DNA of 64,000 nt, from NCBI GenBank assembly GCA_947495125.1, contig CANLXL010000001.1:868001-932000 (forward strand). The letters are read 5' to 3'. This document shows positions 43,886 through 53,026 of the stretch, piece after piece. This stretch comes from an uncultured Flaviramulus sp. (GTDB lineage Bacteria; Bacteroidota; Bacteroidia; Flavobacteriales; Flavobacteriaceae). Below the pieces are notes generated by a model. It saw nothing but the letters and a program-made list of their open reading frames with translations. It searched no databases and was not told the origin of the DNA. The position numbers and the translations under genes were made by a program. Every line of letters starts with the position of its first letter. The first letter of the stretch is position 1.

Positions 43886-45508
43886 TTACCAACCCATATT
43901 TTGGGTCAATTTATCATTTAAGTCCCTTTCTGCTTGGGGAATGGCCCATAAATATGATCTTTCTGGAAATTCTCTTGTCCAAAGGGGTTGACCCCTAAAG
44001 TCCAGCACGTCATGATTCAACCCAAATACCGGATCATCTGTACCTGCGGTTCTCCAACGGAGCTGGTCAAAGAAAAAGATCCCTTCGCCTGGTAACTCAC
44101 GTAATCTCTCTAATCTAATGGTTTCTCTAAGCTCATCAACACTTAATCCTGCTACTTCTGGAATACCCGCTCGCGAACGAACCCTGTTCAACGCATTGAA
44201 CGCTTCAGCCGTTGCTCCTTGTGATTCGTTCAACGCCTCTGCATACATCAACAATACATCGGCATATCTAATAATCGGAATATCAGTGGGAGAATTCCAG
44301 CGTTGTAAATTGTCTTCACCGGGTGTTACGAATTTACGCCATGGAAACAGGGCCACACTAGGCCAGTTTGTTCGATAAGCCGGAACAGGGTCACCCGCAT
44401 GTTCATTATACGGCCAGTTGACCACAAATTCAACATTCTCGTTTCCGATAAAAGTATATCCAGGAACAATTACATTGGCATGTAATCTTTTATCTGCATT
44501 TTGGAATTTATTCTCGTACCATGGTATCAAATCAAGGCCATAATCAAATTCATTAGGATAATCATTAAATTGTGGCATATCTGACCAATCAATATCAGTA
44601 CCATCAGCGTTTGAGTATGCTTGCAATGTAACCCAACTTGCAACACTATTGGTCCATCCACTAGCATTGACCGAGCGACCTCCATAGCGCATATCGTATG
44701 GAGCCCCCAACCCTGGTTCCATAATGGATTTAACTGTCAACACCACTTCAGGGTTATTTTCCGTTTTAAAACTGAACAAATCCGCGTACTCGTCAACTAA
44801 ATCATATCCATATGATGCTTGTTCCAACTTTGCGAATTCTGCCGCAGCCTTATCATATTCCTTATCGTACAGATAAAGTTTACCCAACAAGGCAATAGCT
44901 GCTCCTCTAGTGAAACGCCCATTATCACTTCCTTCAAAAGAAATGGGAAGTATATTGATCGCATCATTAAGATCGCTTATGATAAGTTCCTTTACTTGAG
45001 CTGAAGAACTTCGTTCCAAAAAAGTCTCTTCAGGCAAGACCGGTTCGGTTAAAATAATCACATCGTTATACAAAGTCTTTAAGTAAAAATAAGCTAAGGC
45101 CCTAGTAAATTTAGCCTCAGCGATCCATTGTTGTCCAAGCTCCGGGGTGATGTTAGAATTATCGGTCAAATTTGCAATAGCATCATTGGCAAAATTGATC
45201 AGACGATAATAATCGGTATAGAACCTTCTAAAATTTCCATTAAAGGCATCCGTTCTATTTTGTTCATATCCTCCTCCTGAAAAATTAGCACCATCGGAAC
45301 CAAAACGACTAAATATAAAAGGGTAGTCCACAAAAGTACCTCTATATGAATTGTACATGCCATTTATGGCAAGTTCAGCATTTGTATCATTCGTCCATAT
45401 GGATGAACTTGATATGGAATCAAAAGGAGATCTGTCAAGAAATTCCTTTTCGCACGCAGTCGTAATAAACAAAATTGCTATCGCGTATAATATATATATT
45501 TTTTTCAT
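43886..45508 (-). CDS. SusD-like outer-membrane glycan-binding lipoprotein
   Basis: About 540 residues from the ATG at 45508, which gives a correct lipoprotein signal (AIAILFITTAC) followed by EKEFLDRSPFDSISSSSIWT. SusD features are WIAEAKFTRALAYFYLKTLY with the helical TPR repeats, GKLYLYDKEYDKAAAEF, and the C-terminal RYADVLLMYAEALNESQG, LNRVRSRAGIPEV, RLERLRELPGEGIFFFDQLRW and a final WAIPQAE. It caps the SusC channel and captures the polysaccharide at the cell surface. It lies 10 bases after susC. Confidence 0.95.
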   Translation of the reverse strand: MKKIYILYAIAILFITTACEKEFLDRSPFDSISSSSIWTNDTNAELAINGMYNSYRGTFVDYPFIFSRFGSDGANFSGGGYEQNRTDAFNGNFRRFYTDYYRLINFANDAIANLTDNSNITPELGQQWIAEAKFTRALAYFYLKTLYNDVIILTEPVLPEETFLERSSSAQVKELIISDLNDAINILPISFEGSDNGRFTRGAAIALLGKLYLYDKEYDKAAAEFAKLEQASYGYDLVDEYADLFSFKTENNPEVVLTVKSIMEPGLGAPYDMRYGGRSVNASGWTNSVASWVTLQAYSNADGTDIDWSDMPQFNDYPNEFDYGLDLIPWYENKFQNADKRLHANVIVPGYTFIGNENVEFVVNWPYNEHAGDPVPAYRTNWPSVALFPWRKFVTPGEDNLQRWNSPTDIPIIRYADVLLMYAEALNESQGATAEAFNALNRVRSRAGIPEVAGLSVDELRETIRLERLRELPGEGIFFFDQLRWRTAGTDDPVFGLNHDVLDFRGQPLWTREFPERSYLWAIPQAERDLNDKLTQNMGW

Positions 45509-45518
45509 CGTCTTAATT

Positions 45519-48500
45519 TTAAAGTTTAACATTTAATCCAACAGAAAAAGTTTTCATCAAGGGATATGCTATTACCCCATTATTTTCTGGATCTAGGCCA
45601 GGATATTTGGTGAACGTTAAATAATTTTCAAGGTTTACGTAGACCCTGAGTTGATCAAAGTTGGCTTTTTCAATTATCTGCTGTGGTATGGTATAACCAA
45701 ATTGAAGGGTTTTTAACCTAAAGTAATCCGCTTTGACCAAAAAAGCATCACTAGCTATATTGTTCCTACCATCGCTCGTATAGATTTTTGGAACATCGGT
45801 ATCCCTATTTTCGGGAGTCCACATGTCCAAGGCTCTTACTCCTATTAAATATCCATCGGTACGGATCTGATTACTGACAAAAAGTGTATTGAAATATTTA
45901 TTCCAATTTGCAATTCCATTAAATAAAACATAAAGGTCAAAGTTCTTATAGGACATACTTATATTACCTCCATAGGTATATTTGGGAATAGGATTACCCA
46001 TTAGCACACGATCTTCACTATCAAAGATTCTATCACCGTTGGAATCGTTGTATAAATAATCACCAGGACCTGGTGTAGGGCCGTTCCATGTATAACCGTC
46101 CGCAACGAGTTGATCCACCTCGGATTGTTCTTGGATTATGTGATCCACCTCACGAAGCCAGAATTTTCCAATGGGTTGTCCTTCCGTCCAAACACCAACA
46201 CCACGAGGTTCCAACAAATCCCCTTTGTATTTTTCAATTTTATTTGAATTGTACGTGCCATTAATACTGGCACCAAACTGTAAATTTCCAAATTGTTTGT
46301 TGAAATCTATGGTAAGCTCAACACCGGTGTTTCTTACTTCCGCACTATTTACAAAAGGAGCACTAACACCTCCATTTACCAGTGGAATTGGAAGATCAGA
46401 TAAGATACCATGGGTAAATTTATCATAATAATCCGCAGTGATATTAAAATTATTGAACAAGCCAAAGTCTACACCAATATTCAAGACATTAGTGGTCTCC
46501 CAGGTGATCTGATCATTGGCAATGGCATTCCTCCTTAAACCTTGGGTTATTTGATCCCCAAAGCCATAATTGGCCAATGTGTACACACTTTGCCAAGGAT
46601 AATTGATCCTACCACCACTATCCAAATTATTATTCCCTAATTGCCCCCATGAACCTCTAAGTTTAAAATGATTAAAGGTATTTAGTAAAGGTTCAAAAAA
46701 TGGCTCTTCAGAAATTCTCCACCCGGCACTAAATGACGGAAAAAAACCCCATCTTTCATCTTCTGAAAAGCGCGAACTACCATCGTATCTTGCGTTAGCC
46801 TCAAATAAGTATTTTCCTTTATAATCATAATTTATTCGACCAAAGTAAGAACGTAGACCATAATCAAAAGCATTACCACTAGCAGCTGGCACGTTGGGAG
46901 CGGCATTCAAAACAGGAGTTTGGCTGCTTAACAAGTCTTGTTTGGAAGCACTAAACCATTCGGTAATAAAATTTTCACGATTGTAGCCCACCAAAGCACT
47001 AAAATTATGATCTCCTAACGTCTTCTGATAATTGATGTTGAAATCAATCACTTCTCTTTTTCTCCTTTCATTATAGTTTGAAAGTCTAATGGGATTGGTT
47101 GAATTGTCGTGAACGATCAATTCATTCTGAAAATCCCATCGAGTAGTGGGGGCATTATAATTACTTCTGTTATTATGGTAGAAAAACCTAAAGTAACTTC
47201 CACTTATCTTAAGTCCCTCCAATGGCGTAATATTGACAAATAGTTTTCCATCATATTCTTGGGTAAGATTTTCCCCTCTAGCGGCTTCTATGTTTCCCAC
47301 CAAATTGTTGGCCGCAACCTCACCGCCCTGAGTCTGTGCTGCACCAAAGCGACCATCCGGGTGTTTTGGGACCACTCCGGGAGAGCTTGCCTGAAAAGCG
47401 CCCAACAAATTTTCGATATCAAGTGGATCGGCGTCTCCGAACCGTGCGGAAAGGAGTCCTCCCATTTCTAGCCAATCATTGACCCTGTATGTTAAATTAC
47501 TTTTTAGTGTATATCTCGTAAAGCTGGTATTGTCTATCAAACCTTCATTATCAAGAATACCGAAGGAATTATAAAAGTTCATTTTTTCGTTCCCTCCACG
47601 AGCACTGATGGTATGTGTTTTTATAAGGTTTGTTTTAAGCAATTCATCCCACCAATCGGTATTTGGATAACGAACAGGATCTGTCTGCGATCCTTGCCTC
47701 CACTCAGCTATCCAATCTTCCGGATAGGTCGGGGCCAATCCATTATTAATTTGAACTTGATTAATGATCGATAAATGATCCGCTGTGTTGGTAATCACAT
47801 CAAAAAGTCGTGTGGGTTTTGAAAAACCAGCATTTCCAACATAGCTTAACGTTATTTTACCATCTGTATCTTTCCCCGTTTTTGTAGTAATTAAAATTAC
47901 TCCGTTTGAAGCTCGTGAACCATAAATGGCGGCTGAAGATGCATCTTTAAGGACACTAACATTGGCCACGTCATTGGGATTAATTGAATTAATGTCATTG
48001 GGCACACCATCGACCAAAATCAAAGGAGCCTGGCTCGCATTTAAAGACCCCGTACCACGAATTCGTATGGTCGCCCCATTGTTAGATGGGTTTCCAGAGC
48101 CTTGGGTTATAAACATTCCGGAAGATAAACCCGAAAGAGCTGTGGATACATTTGTCAACGGTCTAGATGCTGTGGCCTCATTTTCAAAATCTACACTGGA
48201 TACAGCTCCTGTTAGATTTGCTTTCTTTTGGGTACCATAACCTACTATTATAATCTCATCTAACTTTGCAGAATCCTCTTGTAATGTTATTGAGAGATTA
48301 GTTTCTCCATTAATTGAAATTTCATTTGTACTAAAGCCTAAATAAGAAATAACAAGAACAGCGTTTTGGTCAGTAACATTTAGTGAAAATTTTCCATCAA
48401 AATCTGATTGTGTCCCATTTGTTGTTCCTTTTTCTAAAATATTTGCGCCTGGTAATGGTTGACCAGATTCGTCGGTAATAGTCCCTCCAATAGCTATTTT

Positions 48501-48893
48501 TTGTAACTTAACAATGTCACCAATCACAACATTCTTCTTAATAAGAATATTGTTGTCTTTTGCTAATTCAAAACTAAAATTATTACCTGACAGACTCTTT
48601 CTTAACAATTCTGTTACTCCAATCTCTCCTTTAGTCAATTGTACTTTTGGCATATCTCTAAATGCTTTTCTAGGATAGACAAAATTAAAATCTGTTTGCT
48701 TTTGTATAATCTTAAATACATAATCAACCGTAACTAATTGATCCTTTTTTATTATTACCTTTTCTTGCGAAAACGAGTTTTTCGTGTTTATACAAAAAAC
48801 AGTTGTACACATTAAAAAGATAAACGTTTTCATAATCACCTTTAGCATCCGTTTTCCTTTATGAGAACGGGCATTAATTAATTTAATTTCCAT
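45519..48893 (-). CDS. SusC-like TonB-dependent transporter with N-terminal STN signalling domain
   Basis: A 1124-residue outer-membrane transporter. After the signal peptide (IMKTFIFLMCTTVFCI) comes an STN domain (VDYVFKIIQKQTDFNFVYP, KGEIGVTELLRKSLSG). A carboxypeptidase-regulatory-like domain (DESGQPLPGANILEKG) and the plug (LDEIIIVGYGTQKKANLTG, PLILVDGVPND, AAIYGSRASNGVILITTK) follow, then the beta-barrel. STN domains pass a substrate signal to a FecR anti-sigma factor, and exactly such a FecR and an ECF sigma factor lie upstream on the same strand. This SusC is therefore probably self-inducing, unlike the HTCS-linked one at 1-1876. The ATG at 48893 gives the usual long basic N-terminus of this subfamily. 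Confidence 0.95.
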   Translation of the reverse strand: MEIKLINARSHKGKRMLKVIMKTFIFLMCTTVFCINTKNSFSQEKVIIKKDQLVTVDYVFKIIQKQTDFNFVYPRKAFRDMPKVQLTKGEIGVTELLRKSLSGNNFSFELAKDNNILIKKNVVIGDIVKLQKIAIGGTITDESGQPLPGANILEKGTTNGTQSDFDGKFSLNVTDQNAVLVISYLGFSTNEISINGETNLSITLQEDSAKLDEIIIVGYGTQKKANLTGAVSSVDFENEATASRPLTNVSTALSGLSSGMFITQGSGNPSNNGATIRIRGTGSLNASQAPLILVDGVPNDINSINPNDVANVSVLKDASSAAIYGSRASNGVILITTKTGKDTDGKITLSYVGNAGFSKPTRLFDVITNTADHLSIINQVQINNGLAPTYPEDWIAEWRQGSQTDPVRYPNTDWWDELLKTNLIKTHTISARGGNEKMNFYNSFGILDNEGLIDNTSFTRYTLKSNLTYRVNDWLEMGGLLSARFGDADPLDIENLLGAFQASSPGVVPKHPDGRFGAAQTQGGEVAANNLVGNIEAARGENLTQEYDGKLFVNITPLEGLKISGSYFRFFYHNNRSNYNAPTTRWDFQNELIVHDNSTNPIRLSNYNERRKREVIDFNINYQKTLGDHNFSALVGYNRENFITEWFSASKQDLLSSQTPVLNAAPNVPAASGNAFDYGLRSYFGRINYDYKGKYLFEANARYDGSSRFSEDERWGFFPSFSAGWRISEEPFFEPLLNTFNHFKLRGSWGQLGNNNLDSGGRINYPWQSVYTLANYGFGDQITQGLRRNAIANDQITWETTNVLNIGVDFGLFNNFNITADYYDKFTHGILSDLPIPLVNGGVSAPFVNSAEVRNTGVELTIDFNKQFGNLQFGASINGTYNSNKIEKYKGDLLEPRGVGVWTEGQPIGKFWLREVDHIIQEQSEVDQLVADGYTWNGPTPGPGDYLYNDSNGDRIFDSEDRVLMGNPIPKYTYGGNISMSYKNFDLYVLFNGIANWNKYFNTLFVSNQIRTDGYLIGVRALDMWTPENRDTDVPKIYTSDGRNNIASDAFLVKADYFRLKTLQFGYTIPQQIIEKANFDQLRVYVNLENYLTFTKYPGLDPENNGVIAYPLMKTFSVGLNVKL

Positions 48894-48942
48894 AAATTTG
48901 TCCTTGTGTTAGTTATACATTAGTTTAATTAATACTATAACA

Positions 48943-48986
48943 GGGACGAAGTTTGTGACACGACCAAATGTTTATACTTCGTTCCC
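48943..48986. other. Long stem-loop in the fecR-susC gap
   Basis: GGGACGAAGT (48943-48952) pairs with ACTTCGTTCCC (48976-48986) with one bulged base. A T-run follows on the plus strand. All nearby genes are on the minus strand, so here it would sit in the 5' leader of susC. It may be a processing or attenuation element. Confidence 0.4.
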
Positions 48987-48991
48987 TTTTT

Positions 48992-50164
48992 TTAATCTAT
49001 TATAATTTTACCATCTTCAATTTTAAAGTTTTTTATAATTCCAAAGTTTTTAATATTATTAAGTATCCCTTCTATCTTTTGATTCTTTCTTAGTACCCCT
49101 ACAAATTCCTCGCTCTCAATTGTTTTATTTTTAAATATAACGTCAACATCATACCAACGAGATAATACTCTCATCATCTCTTTAAGTGTTTTTCCCTCAA
49201 AACTAAACACGCCTTCTTTCCATGATATTTCATTATAAACATCTACACTGTTAATTATTGAAATATTAGTATTGACATCTAGATTTAATTGCTGATTTGG
49301 AATTAAGCCTTGCTTTTTATTTTCAATACGTACATCAACTTTCCCCTCAACCAAAGTTGTATAAATGTTTGCTTCATTTTTATAGGCCTTTATATTGAAT
49401 TCTGTTCCTAAGACTTCTATTTCCTGAGATTGATTAAACACCATGAATTTGGTACCTTTATGTTCTGTACTTGGTGACACATCAAAATAGGCTTCTCCAT
49501 ACACTAATTCTACCTTTCTGGTCTCACCCTCAACAAAATTTACAGGATATTTTAACTGAGATTCTGAATTTAGCCAAACTTGCGTACCGTCTGATAACTT
49601 CACAAAATACTGTCCTCCCCTAGGGATTGTTAAATAATGATAGGCTATTTCTGTTGTGTTTTGCTTACTGGCTTTATAGATAATTTCTTCTCCATTACTG
49701 TTTGCGTTTTCTGAATGAAAAGCATCACCTTTTTTTAAGAACACAGTTGAACCATTCTCTAATCTTAAGGTTGCTTTGTCTGTACCTGGTATGATGTTGG
49801 TCTTTACTATTGTTGGAGCAGTATTTTCTAAATCGTTATTAGAAAAATTGGCTCTGAAGAAATAGCTTGTTGCCAGTATACCGACTAAGGCAGCTGCAGC
49901 GGCATATCGCCAAATACTTCTGGTTGGGGATACTTGTTTTTTACGCTTTGAGATTTTCAATATGTTGCGATAAATATCCTGTGCCCTATCCTGTTCTATA
50001 TCTGGTATTTCCTCAAATTGTTCCATCACCTCCTTAAAACTGGGGAGGTCATCCGTTCCTTTAGCATGTTTCACATAGGCTATAATTGCTTTTATCTCAT
50101 GCTCATTACAATCATTTTTAATAAACTTATAAAGTAGTTTTTGTATATCATGTTCTTCGCTCAT
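48992..50164 (-). CDS. FecR-family anti-sigma factor
   Basis: A 390-residue inner-membrane protein. The cytoplasmic part (about 1-85, DIQKLLYKFIKNDCNEHEIKA start) binds the sigma factor. One membrane helix follows (YAAAAALVGILATSYFF). The periplasmic FecR domain carries ARLENGSTVFLKKGDAFH-like, IPRGGQYFVKLSDGTQVWLN and VELVYGEAYFDVSP motifs, and the C-terminal DUF4974 part ends in FSFEGKTLKEMMRVLSRWYD. It holds the ECF sigma factor (50397-50996) until the STN domain of SusC signals substrate. The gene order sigma, fecR, susC, susD is standard. Confidence 0.93.
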   Translation of the reverse strand: MSEEHDIQKLLYKFIKNDCNEHEIKAIIAYVKHAKGTDDLPSFKEVMEQFEEIPDIEQDRAQDIYRNILKISKRKKQVSPTRSIWRYAAAAALVGILATSYFFRANFSNNDLENTAPTIVKTNIIPGTDKATLRLENGSTVFLKKGDAFHSENANSNGEEIIYKASKQNTTEIAYHYLTIPRGGQYFVKLSDGTQVWLNSESQLKYPVNFVEGETRKVELVYGEAYFDVSPSTEHKGTKFMVFNQSQEIEVLGTEFNIKAYKNEANIYTTLVEGKVDVRIENKKQGLIPNQQLNLDVNTNISIINSVDVYNEISWKEGVFSFEGKTLKEMMRVLSRWYDVDVIFKNKTIESEEFVGVLRKNQKIEGILNNIKNFGIIKNFKIEDGKIIID

Positions 50165-50396
50165 CCATATTTAATTTAATGGTATCTATATAAATAACCA
50201 TTTAGAGGCTCGCTAGTGTTACTCACATTTGGTTTTTTTTTATCTTAAGATGATAAATTAGTAACACGATAAAAATGAAGACCTCTGTAAAACCTATATA
50301 TACTTGAATTGAAACAAATTCGGTGCCAAGAAAACGGCATAATAAAAAATATTAAAAAATTTAAGAAACTTTGAAATTAATTAAGCACAATCATGA

Positions 50397-50996
50397 TTAT
50401 CTTAACCATTCCAATGCTAATATGAATAGTGTAAAGGTGATATCACTATTTTTTAATAGAAATATACGGATTGTTTTGAGTGCTTTGCACATTTGGCTTT
50501 TTACAGTATTCTGTGAAATTCCCAATTCTTGACTAATATCCTCATAACTTTTTCCATCATTACGGGACATTTCAAAAATCAATTTTCTCCTTGGAGGTAA
50601 CAAGTCTATTGCTTTTTCCTGTATATCCTTTAACTCCTTTTCTTGAATCATTTTATATATGGGATCAAAGGATTTTTGACTTTGGTAGAATATTTCTTCT
50701 CGTATTTTTTTATCATATGTTGCTTTTTTTAAAAAATTCAACGACATATTTTTGGTTGTAACAATAAGATACGGTTTTAAAGCTAGTGATTCATTAAAAT
50801 CTTCTCGTTTTAGCCAGACTTTCAGGAATACTTCCTGAACAATATCCTCGGCATAAATTTTCGATTTCAGAATGCTTAAACTATACGCATAAACTTCTTT
50901 TCGATAGGTATTGAAAATGGCAAGGAACGCTTTTTCATTGCCATCGATTAGCTCTTTTAAGTGTCGTTTTTCTGTATATTCTTCTTTCTTAATCAT
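50397..50996 (-). CDS. ECF-type RNA polymerase sigma factor
   Basis: A 199-residue sigma factor. Region 2 is seen as AFLAIFNTYRKEVYAYSLSI and DIVQEVFLKVWLKRE. Region 4 is IDLLPPRRKLIFEMSRNDGK with the helix-turn-helix SYEDISQELGISQNTVKSQM. A hydrophobic tail (FTLFILALEWL) is unusual in length but common in this Bacteroidota group. It is probably freed from FecR by the STN-type SusC and then drives the susCD operon. An inverted repeat GTGTTACT/AGTAACAC (50216-50267) lies between it and fecR. Confidence 0.93.
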   Translation of the reverse strand: MIKKEEYTEKRHLKELIDGNEKAFLAIFNTYRKEVYAYSLSILKSKIYAEDIVQEVFLKVWLKREDFNESLALKPYLIVTTKNMSLNFLKKATYDKKIREEIFYQSQKSFDPIYKMIQEKELKDIQEKAIDLLPPRRKLIFEMSRNDGKSYEDISQELGISQNTVKSQMCKALKTIRIFLLKNSDITFTLFILALEWLR

Positions 50997-51156
50997 GTGT
51001 TTTTGAGAACTTATCTTTTTAGAAACATTGGCTAAAGAGTTTTTAACACCAGCTGTTTGTTTATCCCAAATAATTGCTAGACGTCAGCATCAGAACTAGT
51101 AACAACATTATTTCAAATAGATCAAAATTCGTGTTCATATCACACAATATCTGTTT

Positions 51157-52890
51157 TTATTCTTTCAATCTACTTAAAGCACTAACCCAACCTCCTGAGT
51201 GAGTAATCCAACCTTCATCAGTGAATACCCATGGCCCATCTGTAGAGGCTTTAGGTTCTGCATAAAAAAATTGTTTATCAGATTCAAAACCATTACAAAT
51301 AGTACCAGGAATTTTAGTCCAACTCCCAATATATTCATCACCTACTCCGTAAATCATGCTTTTTGATTTATAAGAACCTTCTTCTAAAACTCCTGTATTC
51401 AAACCAGCTATCCATTGTAAATTACCAATAGCTATTTGATCGAAATTATTATCCCCGGTAAACTTACTCATCTCTAAAGCCAAAGCTGCTGCAGAACCAT
51501 AAGCTCCATTCATACCATGCCACAAACCACTGAATGTTAAAAGTCCTTCATTGGTAAAATAACCAGCTGGTAATAAATAAAACGGGTTATCGAAACAAGC
51601 AGGAAGAAAATACCCATAAGCAAAATTATTTATTGTGTTCTTCCATATATTTACATTAGCGTGCTCTGGCCATAATTTAATCATTTCAAATAATGGAATT
51701 ATATAATGAGGAAAAGTAGCACCTGCATCGTAACCCATATGGTGATGTTCCCAAGCTTTTTCGGTATGGTTTGATGAAGCATAAGCCTTAAAATGCCCAT
51801 AATATTCTCCTTCTGAATCATTTTTGGAAATTTGTCTTTGTGACAGCTTCATTGCATAACGTACGGCAAACTCTTTATATTCTTTCTTACCGGCTTTAGT
51901 AAGCTCCACAGCTGCCCACATCATCATAACAATATCACGGGTCTTCCATTCTTTAGGACGCTTATATCCTTTTGGAGCACCATGTGCAATTCTATCATAT
52001 CCATCATCCGGTTGTATTGTCCCATTAAAATCTGTTCCACCGGGATTATGAATTGCTCCATGTTTATCAAGCCAATCAAATGATCTTATACTTCTTTTGA
52101 GATACTCATTCGCTTTATTATCATTATATCTTGATAATAAATAAGCAGCTCTGGCAAAACATAGTGCTCCCTTAGCTACATCACCTGTAATCACATTACG
52201 ATGTTTAGGCCATTCATGAAGAATAGCTCCTTTTCCTTTTCCTAATTCTTTCGCCTTATCTTGACAAAAAGCTATATAATCTAATCCGATCAAAATTTGT
52301 TCAACAATTTTTTCCTGATCAGAAACTTCAATTTTGTCATGAGAGAATTCCAAAAGATCTAGAAGACCAATAATCATAGTTGCATGACTATTTACTTCAC
52401 GTAGATATCCTCCACAATCTTGCCATCCACCTCCTTGAGCGTGTTCTGGCCCATGTTTTACAACATTTTTATTTCTAAATTCAATTCTAGCTTTCAATTG
52501 ATCCAGAGCAACTATTTTCCAAGTATCTTCCCATAACAACTCGGAATGAATTTTAAATATTCCCGTCTGTAAATGTTGATCATCTTGATTAATTTTACAC
52601 GTATATTCACCTTCCATTTTAAGGTTTGTAAAATCAACTAACCACCAAGAATTTTGCCATTTTTCTCCCCAAAACTTAACTTTACCTTGTAATACTTCTT
52701 TCCCTTCACCATTTAGAATAGTATAAGTAGTATTTTCTTTAATATAATTTTTATTTTCTCCTCTTATAATAATACGTTTGTCATGGCCTGAATCATAACC
52801 AACTCTAGAATAGAGTATACCCGTTTTTTCTTGAGAAAGTAACATTTCAGGAATAAGTAGTAAAACGCATAGAACTAATAATTTATACAT
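51157..52890 (-). CDS. Secreted GH9-like glycoside hydrolase with N-terminal Ig-like (CelD_N) domain
   Basis: About 577 residues from the ATG at 52890 (signal peptide LLVLCVLLLIPEMLLSQ); a longer frame to 52947 adds nothing useful. An Ig-like domain (about 20-110, ILYSRVGYDSGHDKRIIIRG) precedes an (alpha/alpha)6 barrel with GGGWQDCGGYLREVNSHATM and a C-terminal FTDEGWITHSGGWVSALSRL. GH9 enzymes normally have a D-A-G-D motif whose two Asp residues serve as base. Here the second is Gly (DCGGY). The C-terminal Glu survives. The protein may therefore have altered chemistry or a different substrate from cellulose. The next gene upstream is GH95. Confidence 0.8.
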   Translation of the reverse strand: MYKLLVLCVLLLIPEMLLSQEKTGILYSRVGYDSGHDKRIIIRGENKNYIKENTTYTILNGEGKEVLQGKVKFWGEKWQNSWWLVDFTNLKMEGEYTCKINQDDQHLQTGIFKIHSELLWEDTWKIVALDQLKARIEFRNKNVVKHGPEHAQGGGWQDCGGYLREVNSHATMIIGLLDLLEFSHDKIEVSDQEKIVEQILIGLDYIAFCQDKAKELGKGKGAILHEWPKHRNVITGDVAKGALCFARAAYLLSRYNDNKANEYLKRSIRSFDWLDKHGAIHNPGGTDFNGTIQPDDGYDRIAHGAPKGYKRPKEWKTRDIVMMMWAAVELTKAGKKEYKEFAVRYAMKLSQRQISKNDSEGEYYGHFKAYASSNHTEKAWEHHHMGYDAGATFPHYIIPLFEMIKLWPEHANVNIWKNTINNFAYGYFLPACFDNPFYLLPAGYFTNEGLLTFSGLWHGMNGAYGSAAALALEMSKFTGDNNFDQIAIGNLQWIAGLNTGVLEEGSYKSKSMIYGVGDEYIGSWTKIPGTICNGFESDKQFFYAEPKASTDGPWVFTDEGWITHSGGWVSALSRLKE

Positions 52891-53012
52891 AATAATTTTG
52901 TGTTTAGATTGATAAAAAAAAATAAAAATTGAATAACTTGTATACACTGTTATTTTATTTAATATTCTAGTTTTAAATTCATCAAAAATTTTAACACCAT
53001 TTAGATTTTATA

Positions 53013-53026
53013 ATTAAACGTTTAAT
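53013..53026. promoter_or_regulatory. Perfect palindrome ATTAAACGTTTAAT at the GH95 stop / GH9-like leader
   Basis: Fourteen symmetric bases with a central CG lie 123 bases upstream of the GH9-like start and overlap the GH95 stop codon. A LacI-type half-site look (AAACGTTT) is noted. In AT-rich DNA it may be chance. Confidence 0.3.

Noticed and set aside
47926-48240. 104-codon plus-strand open frame within the second susC gene
   Set aside because: Antisense to the conserved plug domain; explained by codon constraints of the real gene.
50216-50267. Inverted repeat GTGTTACT/AGTAACAC between sigma factor and fecR as a sigma-dependent regulatory site
   Set aside because: The arms are perfect but the 36-base loop and lack of a second copy before susC make an operator call too weak; mentioned only under the sigma factor.
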